Position numbers and translations under genes: made by a program. The notes beneath the pieces were generated by a model. The model made no database searches, was not told the origin of the DNA, and saw only the letters and a program-made list of their open reading frames with translations. Of a DNA stretch of 64,000 nucleotides, positions 18,304 to 27,231 are shown in pieces. Origin of the DNA: JAUZRW01 sp964549915 (GTDB lineage: Bacteria > Chloroflexota > Anaerolineae > Aggregatilineales > Phototrophicaceae); NCBI GenBank assembly GCA_964549915.1, contig CAZJWX010000007.1, forward strand, positions 1 to 64,000, read 5' to 3'. Within the stretch, counting starts at the first letter, position 1. Every line of letters starts with the position of its first letter.

Positions 18304-18867
18304 CCCACGCCCCCTTTGCCTGAATTTGGATGCTATTCTCAAGGAGAACATACCCCATCCCCGGCGGTCAAGTTACCATCACATGCGGCAACCATGTCGT
18401 TTTTCCCAGGCGACCTACCCACGCCGCAGCAAAGGCAGTACACTTCGTGAAAACCGTCACAACATTCCCCAGATGAAGCGATGAACTGGTACTCACTTCA
18501 GCAATTGCGCGCAAAATTCTCTCCCTATTCCGTAAAAGCTTCCGAGGAAGGCCGTTGTAAGCCGGTTGCAGTACTCGAACAGGACGCCCCACCCCCCAAC
18601 CCCAATTCCCAGGGAGGTGGCTTAGTGCTCTGTCCGAAAAACGTTCCGAAATCCTCCCCGAAGTCCCCTCCACTTCGTAGAGGGGACTTGCACCGACTGG
18701 CCGCAGGATCGGGTGCGAAGTGTTTTCTGCATACTTGCCGGATGAAGCACTTAGCGACTCCCCCCACACACGCGGGGGAGATTGAGCTTGAGAGACGGGA
18801 TGAACAACCCAGAATCAGGCGGCAAAGCGTATCGTCTGTGTTCACAAAACCGCTCTCAGCACTCAAA
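18304..18867. other. Intergenic region with hairpin; no supported gene
   Basis: A 564-bp stretch between the divergent M28 and CopCD genes. The plus-strand reading frame of the copCD gene stays open here, but the encoded sequence resembles no protein and the signal peptide begins only at 18868. AAGTCCCCTC at 18661-18670 pairs with GAGGGGACTT at 18680-18689. Around 18585-18660 the DNA is C-rich with runs such as CACCCCCCAACCCC, resembling other GC-rich hairpin blocks in this window. Promoters of both flanking genes must lie here, but I could not pick convincing boxes. Confidence 0.4.
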
Positions 18868-21081
18868 ATGCAGCCCCTGCTGGCGCTGATTCTGCTTGCA
18901 CTCGTCCTCTTCGCCCCCAGCACACACCCCGCCGCCGCGCACGGCTATGTCATTCGCAGCATCCCGGAAGATCGCGCCACGCTGGAACGCTCCCCCGCGC
19001 GCCTGCAATACTGGTTCAGCGAAGGGCTGGAGCCGGAATTCAGCAGCATCAATCTGCGCGATGAACAGGGCAATGTGATCGCGGAAGGTGGCGTCAGCGA
19101 GGAGGACGATTCGCTGCTGGTGGTGCGCCTGACAGAGCCGCTGCCGGATGGAGCGTACGTCGTGGAACTGCGCCCGGCCTTCGCCAGCGATGGGCACGTC
19201 ATCGTCGAGACGCGCGTCTTCTTCGTCGGCGAGGAAGTCGGCGGCGTGGAGGGGCAGCCAGCCGACGACACAGCGCGTCCGCTGGAAGTGATCTGGAAGG
19301 CGCTGCTCTTCAATTCGACCTATCTGCTCTTCGGCACGGCGATCCTGTACGCGCATGTGCTGGTACCCATCTGGGGCAGCAGCAAGCATCCACGTGGATT
19401 GCTGCCGCCGCGCGTCATGCGCCGCCTGACGATCCTCATGTGGGGGGCGCTGCTGGTGGCCGCCTACGCCAATGTGATGGCGCTCTTGCAGCAGACGACG
19501 ATCTTCTTCGGCGTCTCGCTCGATCTGGCGCTGGAAGGCGGCCTCTGGGAAGTGGTGCGCATCGGGTCGCGCTTCGGCGATGTCTGGAATTTCCGCATGC
19601 TGGTGCTGCTGGTAGTGGCGCTGCTGCTGGGAGCCGCGCAGTACTTCGGCGGGCAGTATCCCAAGACGGTGCGCTCTTTCTGGGTGGCATCGACCTGGGT
19701 GCTGGCGCTGCTGCTGGGGGCGCAGGCCGTCAACAGCCACGCCGCCGGATCGCTGGTGATGCCCTGGGTCGCCATCGCCATGCACTGGCTGCACGCGGTG
19801 GCTGTCGCCTTCTGGATCGGCGGCATCGCGGCGTTGGCGCTGGTGCTGCCCGTCGCGCTCCGGCCTTACGACGAGGAAGCACGCTGGGAGGCGCTGCGCC
19901 CGGTCATGCGCCGCTTCAGCCGTTACGCAGTGGGGGCGCTGCTGGTCGTCATCACCTCCGGCCTCTACAGCGCGAGCAACTGGTTCTTCTCCCCCAATGA
20001 TCTGACGACGACCTACGGTAGGGCGCTGGGCTACAAACTCGGCATGATCGCCCTGCTGCTGCTGGTCGCCGCCCTGCACCATGTGGCGCTGCGACCGCAC
20101 CTGCTGCGCTGGCTGCCCTTCAAGCGGCTGGCGGATTGGGCGCGGCGCTTCGGCGTCTCGCTGCGGGTGGAGACGGTCTTCGCGGTGGCGACGATCTCCC
20201 TGGCAGCCCTGCTGAGCGCGACCCCCATCCCGGAGCCGGAATTCTTGCAGCGCGAGATCGAAACACCCAACGCTGTGCAGGAAATCGACGCGACCACTGT
20301 ACAGGTCGCCATCACTCCCGGCGGAACGGGCGTGAATACGCTGGACATCGTCGTCAACCGGGACGGCGAAGCCGCCGATGGCCTACAGGCCGAAGTGCAG
20401 TTCGTCGCCCCCCAATTGGGCGAGCGCAGCCCCTGGGAAATCGCCGAACCTGCCGAAAACGGCCTTTACGTGCTGGCGAGTGACCGCATTGACGAGATTG
20501 GGCGCTGGTGGACATTGATTGATCTGCGTGACGCAACGGGCGATTTCACCCGCGCAGCCTTCGAATGGAACATCAGCGACGACGCGACGTTGATCCAGGA
20601 ATTGCCGCCCTCGTGGTTCACGCTGCTGATGGCCTTCCTGACGACGGCAGCGGTGGGTTACGTGCTCTGGCCTTCGTTGCAGGCGCTGGCGGCACGTATG
20701 GAATGGTCGCTGCTGAACATCGCCATCTCCGTGAGCGCCATCGTGGTCAGCACTGCCCTGCTGATCTTCAGCGTCGTCTTCATCCAACAGCAGCAAGCTG
20801 CCCAGCAGGCCGCGCTCAATCCGCCGCCGCAGTTGGTGAATCCTATTCTGCCGGATGCGGAGTCGCTCTCAGTGGGTGAACCGCTGTACAACGAGGCCTG
20901 TGCTGCCTGGGAAGGCAACGAAGACCTGGGAGCGCTGATCAACCAGCTTGTTTTCCTGCGCGATGAAGACCTCTTCCGCGCGACGGAACGCGGCTGGCGC
21001 GACCTGCCGCCCTGCACTGGCGACCTGACCGACGAACAGCGCTGGCATCTGGTGAACTACATCCGCACGCTGCGGGAGTGA
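18868..21081 (+). CDS. CopC-CopD fusion with degenerate C-terminal cytochrome c domain
   Basis: A 737-residue membrane protein. A signal peptide (MQPLLALILLALVLFAPSTH) is followed by a CopC-type cupredoxin-like domain (HGYVIRSIPEDRATLERSP, starting at the conserved His) and a CopD membrane domain of about eight helices with histidines in NSHAAG and HWLHAV. After a soluble segment and another membrane helix, the last 65 residues look like a cytochrome c domain (GEPLYNEAC...LTDEQRWHLVNYIRT), but the haem motif reads CAAWE (678-682) instead of CAACH. Role: periplasmic copper binding and copper uptake. The ATG at 18868 gives the only good signal peptide; its ribosome-binding site is weak. Confidence 0.84.
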   Translation: MQPLLALILLALVLFAPSTHPAAAHGYVIRSIPEDRATLERSPARLQYWFSEGLEPEFSSINLRDEQGNVIAEGGVSEEDDSLLVVRLTEPLPDGAYVVELRPAFASDGHVIVETRVFFVGEEVGGVEGQPADDTARPLEVIWKALLFNSTYLLFGTAILYAHVLVPIWGSSKHPRGLLPPRVMRRLTILMWGALLVAAYANVMALLQQTTIFFGVSLDLALEGGLWEVVRIGSRFGDVWNFRMLVLLVVALLLGAAQYFGGQYPKTVRSFWVASTWVLALLLGAQAVNSHAAGSLVMPWVAIAMHWLHAVAVAFWIGGIAALALVLPVALRPYDEEARWEALRPVMRRFSRYAVGALLVVITSGLYSASNWFFSPNDLTTTYGRALGYKLGMIALLLLVAALHHVALRPHLLRWLPFKRLADWARRFGVSLRVETVFAVATISLAALLSATPIPEPEFLQREIETPNAVQEIDATTVQVAITPGGTGVNTLDIVVNRDGEAADGLQAEVQFVAPQLGERSPWEIAEPAENGLYVLASDRIDEIGRWWTLIDLRDATGDFTRAAFEWNISDDATLIQELPPSWFTLLMAFLTTAAVGYVLWPSLQALAARMEWSLLNIAISVSAIVVSTALLIFSVVFIQQQQAAQQAALNPPPQLVNPILPDAESLSVGEPLYNEACAAWEGNEDLGALINQLVFLRDEDLFRATERGWRDLPPCTGDLTDEQRWHLVNYIRTLRE

Positions 21082-21190
21082 TTCCGCCGCCTGCGCCCCA
21101 CGATAGTACGATGAGCGCGTGTCAGGATTGCGCCGTCGGAGTATACTGGGGATGGTAAACGAGACACGAGACGGTGTGAGGTATGTGGGC

Positions 21191-22975
21191 ATGAAGTTGG
21201 TTTTGCGCTTTGGAATGCTGCTGTTGCTGGTCGGGATGGGGCTGCACGCCACCGGGTTGCTGGCTCCGGCTGCGCAGGAGAACATCGAGCAGTTGGAACT
21301 GGGGCAACTCCGCACTGACCTGGAAACGCTGGCGGATCGCGTGTTCGGCGGTGGGTCGCGCCCGGAGTTCTGGACGGGCAATACCGAGGTGACCTCGCCC
21401 AATATGCTGGCGGATCTCTGGTTTGATAACGAAGTGCTGGCAGATGCCGTCTTCGGCAGCGGTTCGCGCCCGGATGGGTGGATCGGTGCGACGACCAACA
21501 ATCCCCGGCTGGTCGCCCGCAATGTGCGGCACGACCTGGAACTTTCCGCCGATGCCTGGTTGGGCGAAGACAATCGCCCCAATGAATGGATCGGGGGCGT
21601 GCCGTCCTATCGTTGCTCGCGCACGGTGATGAACAGCCTTTACGTGCTGGATGTCTTCTACAACACGCGCCCCACGACTTCCGAAGCAGTGGTCGATTAC
21701 TGTGGTTCGGTGGAGATCGAGATCGAAGAGACCTTGATCGATCAGGCGCTGGGAGCGGGTGCGCTGGAAGCCGAAGCCGCCGAGCAGAATGTCCCCTCGC
21801 TGATCCTGGCAGTACGCGGCGACCTGGAACGCCTCGCCGATGAACTGCTGGGGGTGAACAACCGCCCGCCGGGCTGGATCGACAACACCGACATCAATTC
21901 GCCCACACTGGCGCAAGATCTTCAGATCGATATGAACGTGCTCGCCGATGTCATCCTGGGGCGCGGCGTGCGTCCCCCGGAATACATCGGAACGCTGCGC
22001 GATTCGCAGTTGGCGACCTTCCGCAATTTGCGCTTCGACCTGGAACTGCTGGCGGATGCCACCCTGGGCGAAGGCGTGCGCCCGACGGGCTGGCAGGGCG
22101 ATGACCCCATCTTCGCCTGCAACCCGAATGTGCAGTATCTGGTCTTCCTGGCGGAAGCGGCACTGGGCTACGAGGTACCCAGCCCGGCAAGCGTCAACGG
22201 TGACTATTGCGAAGTGGTCCGTATCTCGGTGAATGACTTCGTGGAGAATCCACCCGTACCGGAGATCACCGAAGCGACGGAAGAGCCAGAGGGCGACCAG
22301 CGCTTCGTGGCGGAATCGCGCAATGCCTTCGCTTACCTGGATGTAGCCGCAACCGAATACATGGGTGTGCTGCCCTGGGGCGTGGAATTTCGGGCGTGGT
22401 ACCGCAATTTCAACGAGTCCAACATGATGTTCGTCAGCGGGCAGGACTTCGCGCTCTTCATTGACCGCCGCTGGACAACCCTGCCGGAGAGCACGTTCGC
22501 CTCCCTGCCCACGCTGGATGGCGTGCGCCCGCTGACCTTCTGCGACGCGGATTGGTGCAACGGCCCCGCGCCGACGCCAACGCCCACTGGCAGCGGCCCG
22601 CTGCTGGAGATCATCACAGCCAATACGCCCCCTGCGCCGATCCCGACCAGCCCGGCGGAAGGCACGCCCGAAACCGCCGCCAAGACCCCGGTGAGCTGGA
22701 ATTACATCCGCGTGAATTACCTCTTGCAGCGCTCGGAGATCAATTCCTGGCAGGTGGCGCTGGAAATCTGCCGGGAGCCGAGTCAGGTCGTCTGTGAGCC
22801 TGTGCTGAGCATCTTCGACAACGCGACGGGGCAGTTCGTGCCGATTGTCTCGACCTTCAACGGGCTGAATGTCTTCGAACTGCCCTATGGCTACAGCACC
22901 AATTACACCATCGAAGGCGCAAATTACATCAGCCAGGATATCTGGCTCAACGATCCGTCGCTGCAATCGCCGTAA
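21191..22975 (+). CDS. Secreted protein with six copies of a LAD-LG-RP-GW repeat
   Basis: A 594-residue protein beginning with a signal peptide (MKLVLRFGMLLLLVGMGLHA). Six units of the form DLExLADxxLGxGxRPxGWIG follow: LADRVFGGGSRPEFW, LADAVFGSGSRPDGW, SADAWLGEDNRPNEW, LADELLGVNNRPPGW, LADVILGRGVRPPEY and LADATLGEGVRPTGW. After the third and sixth units comes a similar Cys-containing tail (PSYRCSRTVMNSL... and PIFACNPNVQYLV...), so the region is itself a duplication of a three-repeat block. The C-terminal third has SH3-like and Pro/Thr-rich parts (GPAPTPTPTGSGP). Function unknown; probably surface-exposed. The ATG at 21191 was chosen because it begins the signal peptide. Confidence 0.75.
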   Translation: MKLVLRFGMLLLLVGMGLHATGLLAPAAQENIEQLELGQLRTDLETLADRVFGGGSRPEFWTGNTEVTSPNMLADLWFDNEVLADAVFGSGSRPDGWIGATTNNPRLVARNVRHDLELSADAWLGEDNRPNEWIGGVPSYRCSRTVMNSLYVLDVFYNTRPTTSEAVVDYCGSVEIEIEETLIDQALGAGALEAEAAEQNVPSLILAVRGDLERLADELLGVNNRPPGWIDNTDINSPTLAQDLQIDMNVLADVILGRGVRPPEYIGTLRDSQLATFRNLRFDLELLADATLGEGVRPTGWQGDDPIFACNPNVQYLVFLAEAALGYEVPSPASVNGDYCEVVRISVNDFVENPPVPEITEATEEPEGDQRFVAESRNAFAYLDVAATEYMGVLPWGVEFRAWYRNFNESNMMFVSGQDFALFIDRRWTTLPESTFASLPTLDGVRPLTFCDADWCNGPAPTPTPTGSGPLLEIITANTPPAPIPTSPAEGTPETAAKTPVSWNYIRVNYLLQRSEINSWQVALEICREPSQVVCEPVLSIFDNATGQFVPIVSTFNGLNVFELPYGYSTNYTIEGANYISQDIWLNDPSLQSP

Positions 22976-23005
22976 CATCGTACAGAGAAAAGTGAGTCGC
23001 CCTTC

Positions 23006-23617
23006 ATGACACGCATCATCCTCGCCAGCAGTTCGCCGCGCCGCCGTGAACTGCTGGCAGGCATCGTCGAAACCTTCGAGGTCATCAAACCGCACATTGA
23101 CGAGACCCAGCAGCCCACCGAAGCGCCGCTGGCCTACGTTCAGCGCCTATCGCAGGAGAAGGCCGCTGCTGTCGCACAGCAAATCGACGACGAAGCCGCC
23201 GTACTCGCGGCGGATACGGTGGTGATCCTGGCGGCGGATACCATCGGCATCGAAAGCAATGGCGACATCCTGGGCAAACCTGCCGACGCGCAGGAAGCCC
23301 GTGCAACCCTGCGCCGCCTGCGAAATCGTCCGCATCTGGTCTGCACGGCCTTCACCCTGCTGCGCGGTCAGCAACGGCATACCGAAGCCGTGAAGACGCT
23401 CGTCCACATGCGGGACTATACGGATGCCGAAATCGACGCCTACATCGCAACGGGCGATCCCTTCGACAAGGCGGGGAGCTACGCCATCCAGCACAACGGA
23501 TTCAGCCCTGTGCGCGAGATCGACGGTAGTTACACCAACGTCATGGGCTTACCCGTCGCTGAAGTACGCGCCGCCCTGGTCACGATGCGCATTCCGGTGA
23601 AGGAGCAAGCGCCATGA
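23006..23617 (+). CDS. maf: Maf-like nucleoside triphosphate pyrophosphatase
   Basis: A 203-residue cytoplasmic house-cleaning enzyme that hydrolyses non-canonical or methylated nucleoside triphosphates to monophosphates. The N-terminal IILASSSPRRRELL, the ADTVV motif, DILGKPADAQEA, the GDPFDKAGSYAIQ loop and the C-terminal GSYTNVMGLP are all typical. It is about ten residues longer than usual because a 24-bp unit at 23207-23230 is repeated in tandem at 23231-23254, giving AADTVVILAADTIG with the catalytic ADT motif twice. The ATG follows GAAAAGTGAG. Its stop overlaps a tiny open frame at 23614. Confidence 0.9.
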   Translation: MTRIILASSSPRRRELLAGIVETFEVIKPHIDETQQPTEAPLAYVQRLSQEKAAAVAQQIDDEAAVLAADTVVILAADTIGIESNGDILGKPADAQEARATLRRLRNRPHLVCTAFTLLRGQQRHTEAVKTLVHMRDYTDAEIDAYIATGDPFDKAGSYAIQHNGFSPVREIDGSYTNVMGLPVAEVRAALVTMRIPVKEQAP

Positions 23618-23670
23618 GCGAATTTCGTGTGAGTCACATTGAGGCGGCAGTGAAAGCCCGGCTACCTTGA
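23614..23670 (+). other. 18-codon open frame coupled to maf
   Basis: An ATG at 23614 overlaps the maf stop codon (ATGA) and opens a frame of 18 codons (MSEFRVSHIEAAVKARLP) ending at 23670. ATGA overlap suggests a former or very small translated downstream gene. No family is recognised; it may be the remnant of a deleted gene. Confidence 0.25.
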
Positions 23671-23683
23671 CCGCATACCGAAC

Positions 23684-24220
23684 CTATGGGCAGGGCTTCT
23701 TCACCCAGTAGCGGCGAGTCAGGACGCGCCGCCCATTATCCATTTTGTTTTCGAGCACGCCGCCGTTGGCTTCGATGATTTTGATGGAGCCGATGTTGTC
23801 GTCGTCGCAGGTGATGAGCACGCGCTCCAGCCCCATGTCCCAGGCTTTTTGCAAGCCCAGAGCGCACTGTAGGGTACCATACCCCTTGCGCCGCATGCCG
23901 GGGCGGATTTCGTAGCCAATGTGCCCGCCATAGCGCCGCAGCGTCGCATTCAGATGATGGCGCAGGTGGATTTGCCCCGCGTAGACCCCTTCGGCGATCA
24001 ACCAGTAATCCGTCTGCGGAACGTATCCCGGCGGTGGGTCGCTGGCGTAGGAAAGGCGCAGCGCCACAAATTCGTCGAAGTTGCGTTCCAGCATCTCGTA
24101 ATTCCAGGGCGGTTTGGTGCCCTCCGCATGAAATTCGCGCACAGCCGCGATGTAGCTGTCTCTGTAACGCACATCCGGGCGCGTCAGAAACGGTTCTGTG
24201 TGCATGGCAGGCTCATTCAT
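23684..24220 (-). CDS. GNAT family N-acetyltransferase
   Basis: A 178-residue acetyltransferase. The acetyl-CoA binding motif A reads IGYEIRPGMRRKGYGT (Q/R-x-x-G-x-G in RRKGYG), followed by ALGLQKAWDMGLERVLITCD and the motif B region NIGSIKIIEANGG. It transfers an acetyl group to an amine, but the substrate cannot be deduced. The ATG at 24220 overlaps the end of the upstream FHA gene by 8 bp; Met at 24205 (MHTEPF) is an alternative start without overlap. The overlap and orientation suggest cotranscription with the FHA/SH3 protein gene. Confidence 0.82.
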   Translation of the reverse strand: MNEPAMHTEPFLTRPDVRYRDSYIAAVREFHAEGTKPPWNYEMLERNFDEFVALRLSYASDPPPGYVPQTDYWLIAEGVYAGQIHLRHHLNATLRRYGGHIGYEIRPGMRRKGYGTLQCALGLQKAWDMGLERVLITCDDDNIGSIKIIEANGGVLENKMDNGRRVLTRRYWVKKPCP

Positions 24221-26201
24221 CGTCGGCGGCAGTACCAGCCGGGGCGGGAACCTGCGGCGTCTCTTCCGGCGATGGGGTTGGCGTAGGTGGAACCGCTGTC
24301 GGCGTCTCTTCCGGCAGTTCCGGCAAATCGGTCTCGATGCGCAAATTCGACAGTTCGAAGGTATCGGCGCAATCGAAGGCATCCAGCGGCCCCCACCCGG
24401 TGACTTCCCCCGTCAGGCGCACGCGCAGCCAGCCCGTATCAGCATCGCGTGCCGTGACGATCACGCTGGTTCCCTCGCCCACTGTGCTGATCTGCTGGTA
24501 ACGCTCATCGGGGCCTTCCAGCAGCATCACAGGTTGTGTCGCCGTGCAAAGCGGATCAATGACATCGACCGCGAAGGACTCTTCCAGCAGGTTGCCCCGC
24601 GCGTCTTCCGCACGCACGACGATTTGCAGCGGTGCTTGCGCCACCCCGGCAACCCCTTCCAGCGTATCCGTACTGGCGTATTCGGTAGAGGATTGGAAGA
24701 GCTGGTTGGTGAATTCGCTCAGTCCGCTCAGCCGGACGGTTTCTGCCCCGGCAACTTCCCAGGAGATGCGCAGGGTGTTGACCGTGTGGCGGACGAGCGT
24801 TTCCGGTTCGACGCTGAAGGAGACCACGCGCAGCGGCACGTAGACCGTCGCGGAGGTCGATGCCTCAACAGTTGCATTGCCCCGGTAGCCCAACACGTCG
24901 ATTTCCAGCGCTCCTTCGTATTCGGATGTATCCAGCGCGATGCTGGTCTGATCCCCCGGCAGGTTCGCCAGCGCGACGGTATTGTTCACCAGCACGTCCA
25001 TGCTCTCGATATTCTGGGGTTCCAACGAAAGTGTGAGCAGCTCGCCCTGTGGCACTTCTTCGGCGTTCAACACCAGATTGCTGATGCTCGGTTCCGGCGG
25101 CGTCAGCAGACCGAGCACCGCCAGCATGCCGACGATCACAATTGAGAGGGCGATTCCCGCCACGCTGATGACCCCCCACAGCGGGAAGCGTGCAGAGACC
25201 CTGGCCTTGCCCTCGGTCGCCGCCAGGAAGCCCGACGCATCATAGGAACGCGCCTCGATGATGAAGGGCTGGCTTTCCACCGCGCCAACCAACGGCGGGT
25301 TCTTGGCCTTCACGCCCGCATCCACGCGCAGGCGCTGCCCCGGTTGCAAGCTCACCGGGCGCTCCGGCAGGTCGAACGCCAGGGCACCGTTAGTACTCCT
25401 CGCTGTCAGTCCGATGGAAAGCAGGGCGCTGCCCTGGTTATGCAGGAAGATCGAAATCGGGTCATCGGCGTCTAGCTGGGGAGCCAGCGCAATGCCGAAA
25501 CCCGAATAGGTGTGCACGTTGACTTCGAGCGTGGTTTGCAGTGCCTGCTCCGGTGCATCGCCGGGGATGACCTCCACCGTGACCGTGTATTGACTGGCGG
25601 CGACATTCGGGCGGCGCGGTGGCTTGATGCTGATGAGGACGTAAGCCGTCTCTTCCGGCTCCAATTCCACTTCCGGGCGGGCGATGCGCATCCATTCGCC
25701 CGGAAGCCCGGACGCCTGCACTGTGAAGCGCCGCGTCTCATCGCTGAGATTGGTGATCGAGAGTTCGCTGGTGGAACTGTTGGAAGCAGGCCAGACATCC
25801 AGCCGGGTCGCATCCAGGGAGATGCGCGTCAGCGAGAGGCTGTCCGTCACCGGGACGGTGTCCTCTTCCGTCGGCGAGATCATCACCGTCGGCGAATCGT
25901 CCACCTTGCGGTAGATGATGCGCAGCGATCCCACCTGGATCTCTTCCACATCGCCCAACTCATGCGGCTGATTGCCCGTCAGCGCGATGCCGTCCAGGTA
26001 GGTGCCATTCGCGGAAGCCAGATCGGTGATGCGGATCGAGTCGCCTTCTTTGATGATGCTGAAGTGATAGCGCGAGATCGTCTCCGTATCCAGGGCAATG
26101 GTATTGCCGTCTGCCCGCCCAACGGAGATCGTATCTTCTTCCAGCATGTAGGTTTCCAGGCGACCATCGGGCCAGTAGACATCCAGACGACCATACGCCA
26201 T
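24213..26201 (-). CDS. FHA domain membrane protein with C-terminal SH3-like domain
   Basis: A 662-residue protein. Residues about 25-90 are an FHA domain (ISVGRADGN, ISRYHFSI, DLASANGTYLDG). Two Ig-like regions follow (about 130-330). A single transmembrane helix (GVISVAGIALSIVIVGMLAV) lies near residue 345, separating the cytoplasmic FHA part from an extracellular part with repeated beta-sandwich segments and an SH3-like end (DERYQQISTVGEGTSVIV, TGWLRVRL). The tail is Pro/Thr-rich. It could relay cell-wall or surface state to Ser/Thr kinase signalling; this is inference. It is the first gene of a pair with the GNAT gene. Confidence 0.8.
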   Translation of the reverse strand: MAYGRLDVYWPDGRLETYMLEEDTISVGRADGNTIALDTETISRYHFSIIKEGDSIRITDLASANGTYLDGIALTGNQPHELGDVEEIQVGSLRIIYRKVDDSPTVMISPTEEDTVPVTDSLSLTRISLDATRLDVWPASNSSTSELSITNLSDETRRFTVQASGLPGEWMRIARPEVELEPEETAYVLISIKPPRRPNVAASQYTVTVEVIPGDAPEQALQTTLEVNVHTYSGFGIALAPQLDADDPISIFLHNQGSALLSIGLTARSTNGALAFDLPERPVSLQPGQRLRVDAGVKAKNPPLVGAVESQPFIIEARSYDASGFLAATEGKARVSARFPLWGVISVAGIALSIVIVGMLAVLGLLTPPEPSISNLVLNAEEVPQGELLTLSLEPQNIESMDVLVNNTVALANLPGDQTSIALDTSEYEGALEIDVLGYRGNATVEASTSATVYVPLRVVSFSVEPETLVRHTVNTLRISWEVAGAETVRLSGLSEFTNQLFQSSTEYASTDTLEGVAGVAQAPLQIVVRAEDARGNLLEESFAVDVIDPLCTATQPVMLLEGPDERYQQISTVGEGTSVIVTARDADTGWLRVRLTGEVTGWGPLDAFDCADTFELSNLRIETDLPELPEETPTAVPPTPTPSPEETPQVPAPAGTAADDE

Positions 26202-26311
26202 AGCGTTCGCTCCCGGTGCGCAAGTGTTTCTGAGACTTTATTGTAGTCGGATGTCGGGGGGAAACAAGGTGAGCAGCGTCAAGGGTTGGGGAATCGATGC
26301 CTGAACGCCGG

Positions 26312-26344
26312 AAAAACAAACGCCCCTACATGTAGGAGGGGCGT
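26312..26344 (-). terminator. Intrinsic terminator of rpsD
   Basis: On the minus strand an 8-bp stem ACGCCCCT/AGGGGCGT (plus coordinates 26320-26344) is followed by TTGTTTTT (26312-26319). It lies 28 bp after the rpsD stop codon. Confidence 0.85.
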
Positions 26345-26371
26345 CTGTCGGTTGGTTTTGTTTCGGTAGGA

Positions 26372-26998
26372 TCAGGTGAGGCGGTTGTAGTATTCAACCA
26401 CAAGCTGCACATCGACCGGGATCTGCACTTCGCCTTCTTCCGGGATGCGGGTGAAGGTCGCGGTGCGCTGCTCTTTGTTGACTTCCAGGTACGGCGGGTA
26501 GGCGCTGACCTGTTCGATCCATTCCTGCACATGCACGTTGCTGGCCATGCGCGGATGCAGCGCGATGACATCGCCGGGGTTCGCCTGGTAGGAGGGCAGG
26601 TCAACGCGCTTGTCGTTCACCAGGATGTGCCCGTGTACGACCAACTGGCGTGCCGCCCAGATGGTTGCCCCGAAGCCCGCTTTGTAGACCAGGTTGTCCA
26701 GACGGCGCTCCAGGAGCATCAGCAAGCTGCCGCCCGTCGTGCCGGGGAGCTGATCCGCCTTCTTGTAGTAGTTACGCATCTGGCGCTCGCGGATGTTGTA
26801 GATGAAAGCCAGCTTCTGTTTTTCATCCAACTGCAAGCCGAAGTCGCTTCGGCGTCCGCTGCGGAACGATTTCTCGCGCCCGTGCTGGCCCGGCGGGTAC
26901 GAGCGGTTATCCAGCACACGCGAATACTTGGGGCGGGGGATCAGCAATTCGCCGAAGCGCCGCTGAGTCTTCGCCTTCGGGCCATGATATGAAGCCAT
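26372..26998 (-). CDS. rpsD: 30S ribosomal protein S4
   Basis: A 208-residue primary 16S rRNA-binding protein of the small subunit, also an assembly nucleator. Typical features are YPPGQHGR near residue 40, LDEKQKLAFIYNIRERQMRNYY, and the S4 RNA-binding domain LERRLDNLVYKAGF through VVHGHILVNDKRVDLPSY. The N-terminus has no zinc-binding cysteines, so it is the Cys-free form. CGAGGGAAACACTGT precedes the ATG at 26998. It stands alone rather than in the alpha operon (rpsM-rpsK-rpsD-rpoA), with its own promoter and terminator; longer upstream frames carry no S4 similarity. Confidence 0.96.
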   Translation of the reverse strand: MASYHGPKAKTQRRFGELLIPRPKYSRVLDNRSYPPGQHGREKSFRSGRRSDFGLQLDEKQKLAFIYNIRERQMRNYYKKADQLPGTTGGSLLMLLERRLDNLVYKAGFGATIWAARQLVVHGHILVNDKRVDLPSYQANPGDVIALHPRMASNVHVQEWIEQVSAYPPYLEVNKEQRTATFTRIPEEGEVQIPVDVQLVVEYYNRLT

Positions 26999-27025
26999 AC
27001 AGTGTTTCCCTCGTAACTCGTCGTA

Positions 27026-27047
27026 CCGGGTCAGCCGCGCCCCGGTC
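27026..27047. promoter_or_regulatory. Hairpin in the rpsD leader
   Basis: ACCGGG at 27026-27031 pairs with CCCGGT at 27042-27047 across a 10-base loop, between the putative rpsD promoter and its ribosome-binding site. Ribosomal protein S4 is autogenously controlled through leader RNA structure in other bacteria, so this is a candidate site; nothing in the sequence proves it. Confidence 0.3.
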
Positions 27048-27094
27048 TTTTGTCGATCGTAAATGGAATGTTCGAGTGGATAGAACGGCCTTGT

Positions 27095-27122
27095 ATTGTA
27101 GCGTGCGCCGCGCAGATTTCCA
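27095..27122 (-). promoter_or_regulatory. Putative rpsD promoter
   Basis: On the minus strand TGGAAA (27117-27122) and TACAAT (27095-27100) are separated by 16 bp, about 100 bp upstream of the rpsD start codon. Confidence 0.5.
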
Positions 27123-27231
27123 GGGTGGGTTGGCGCGTCGGTCACCGCCCTTCCAGGCAGCGGTACAAGCGAACGGCACCATCCCCGCATGGCGGACTCG
27201 CGTCATTGGCATCTGGCAAATGCGAGGAGAC

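Noticed and set aside
18481..18867. Long N-terminal extension of the CopCD gene
   Set aside because: The extension encodes a low-complexity, Pro/Gly/Arg-rich sequence through a hairpin region; the signal peptide begins at 18868.
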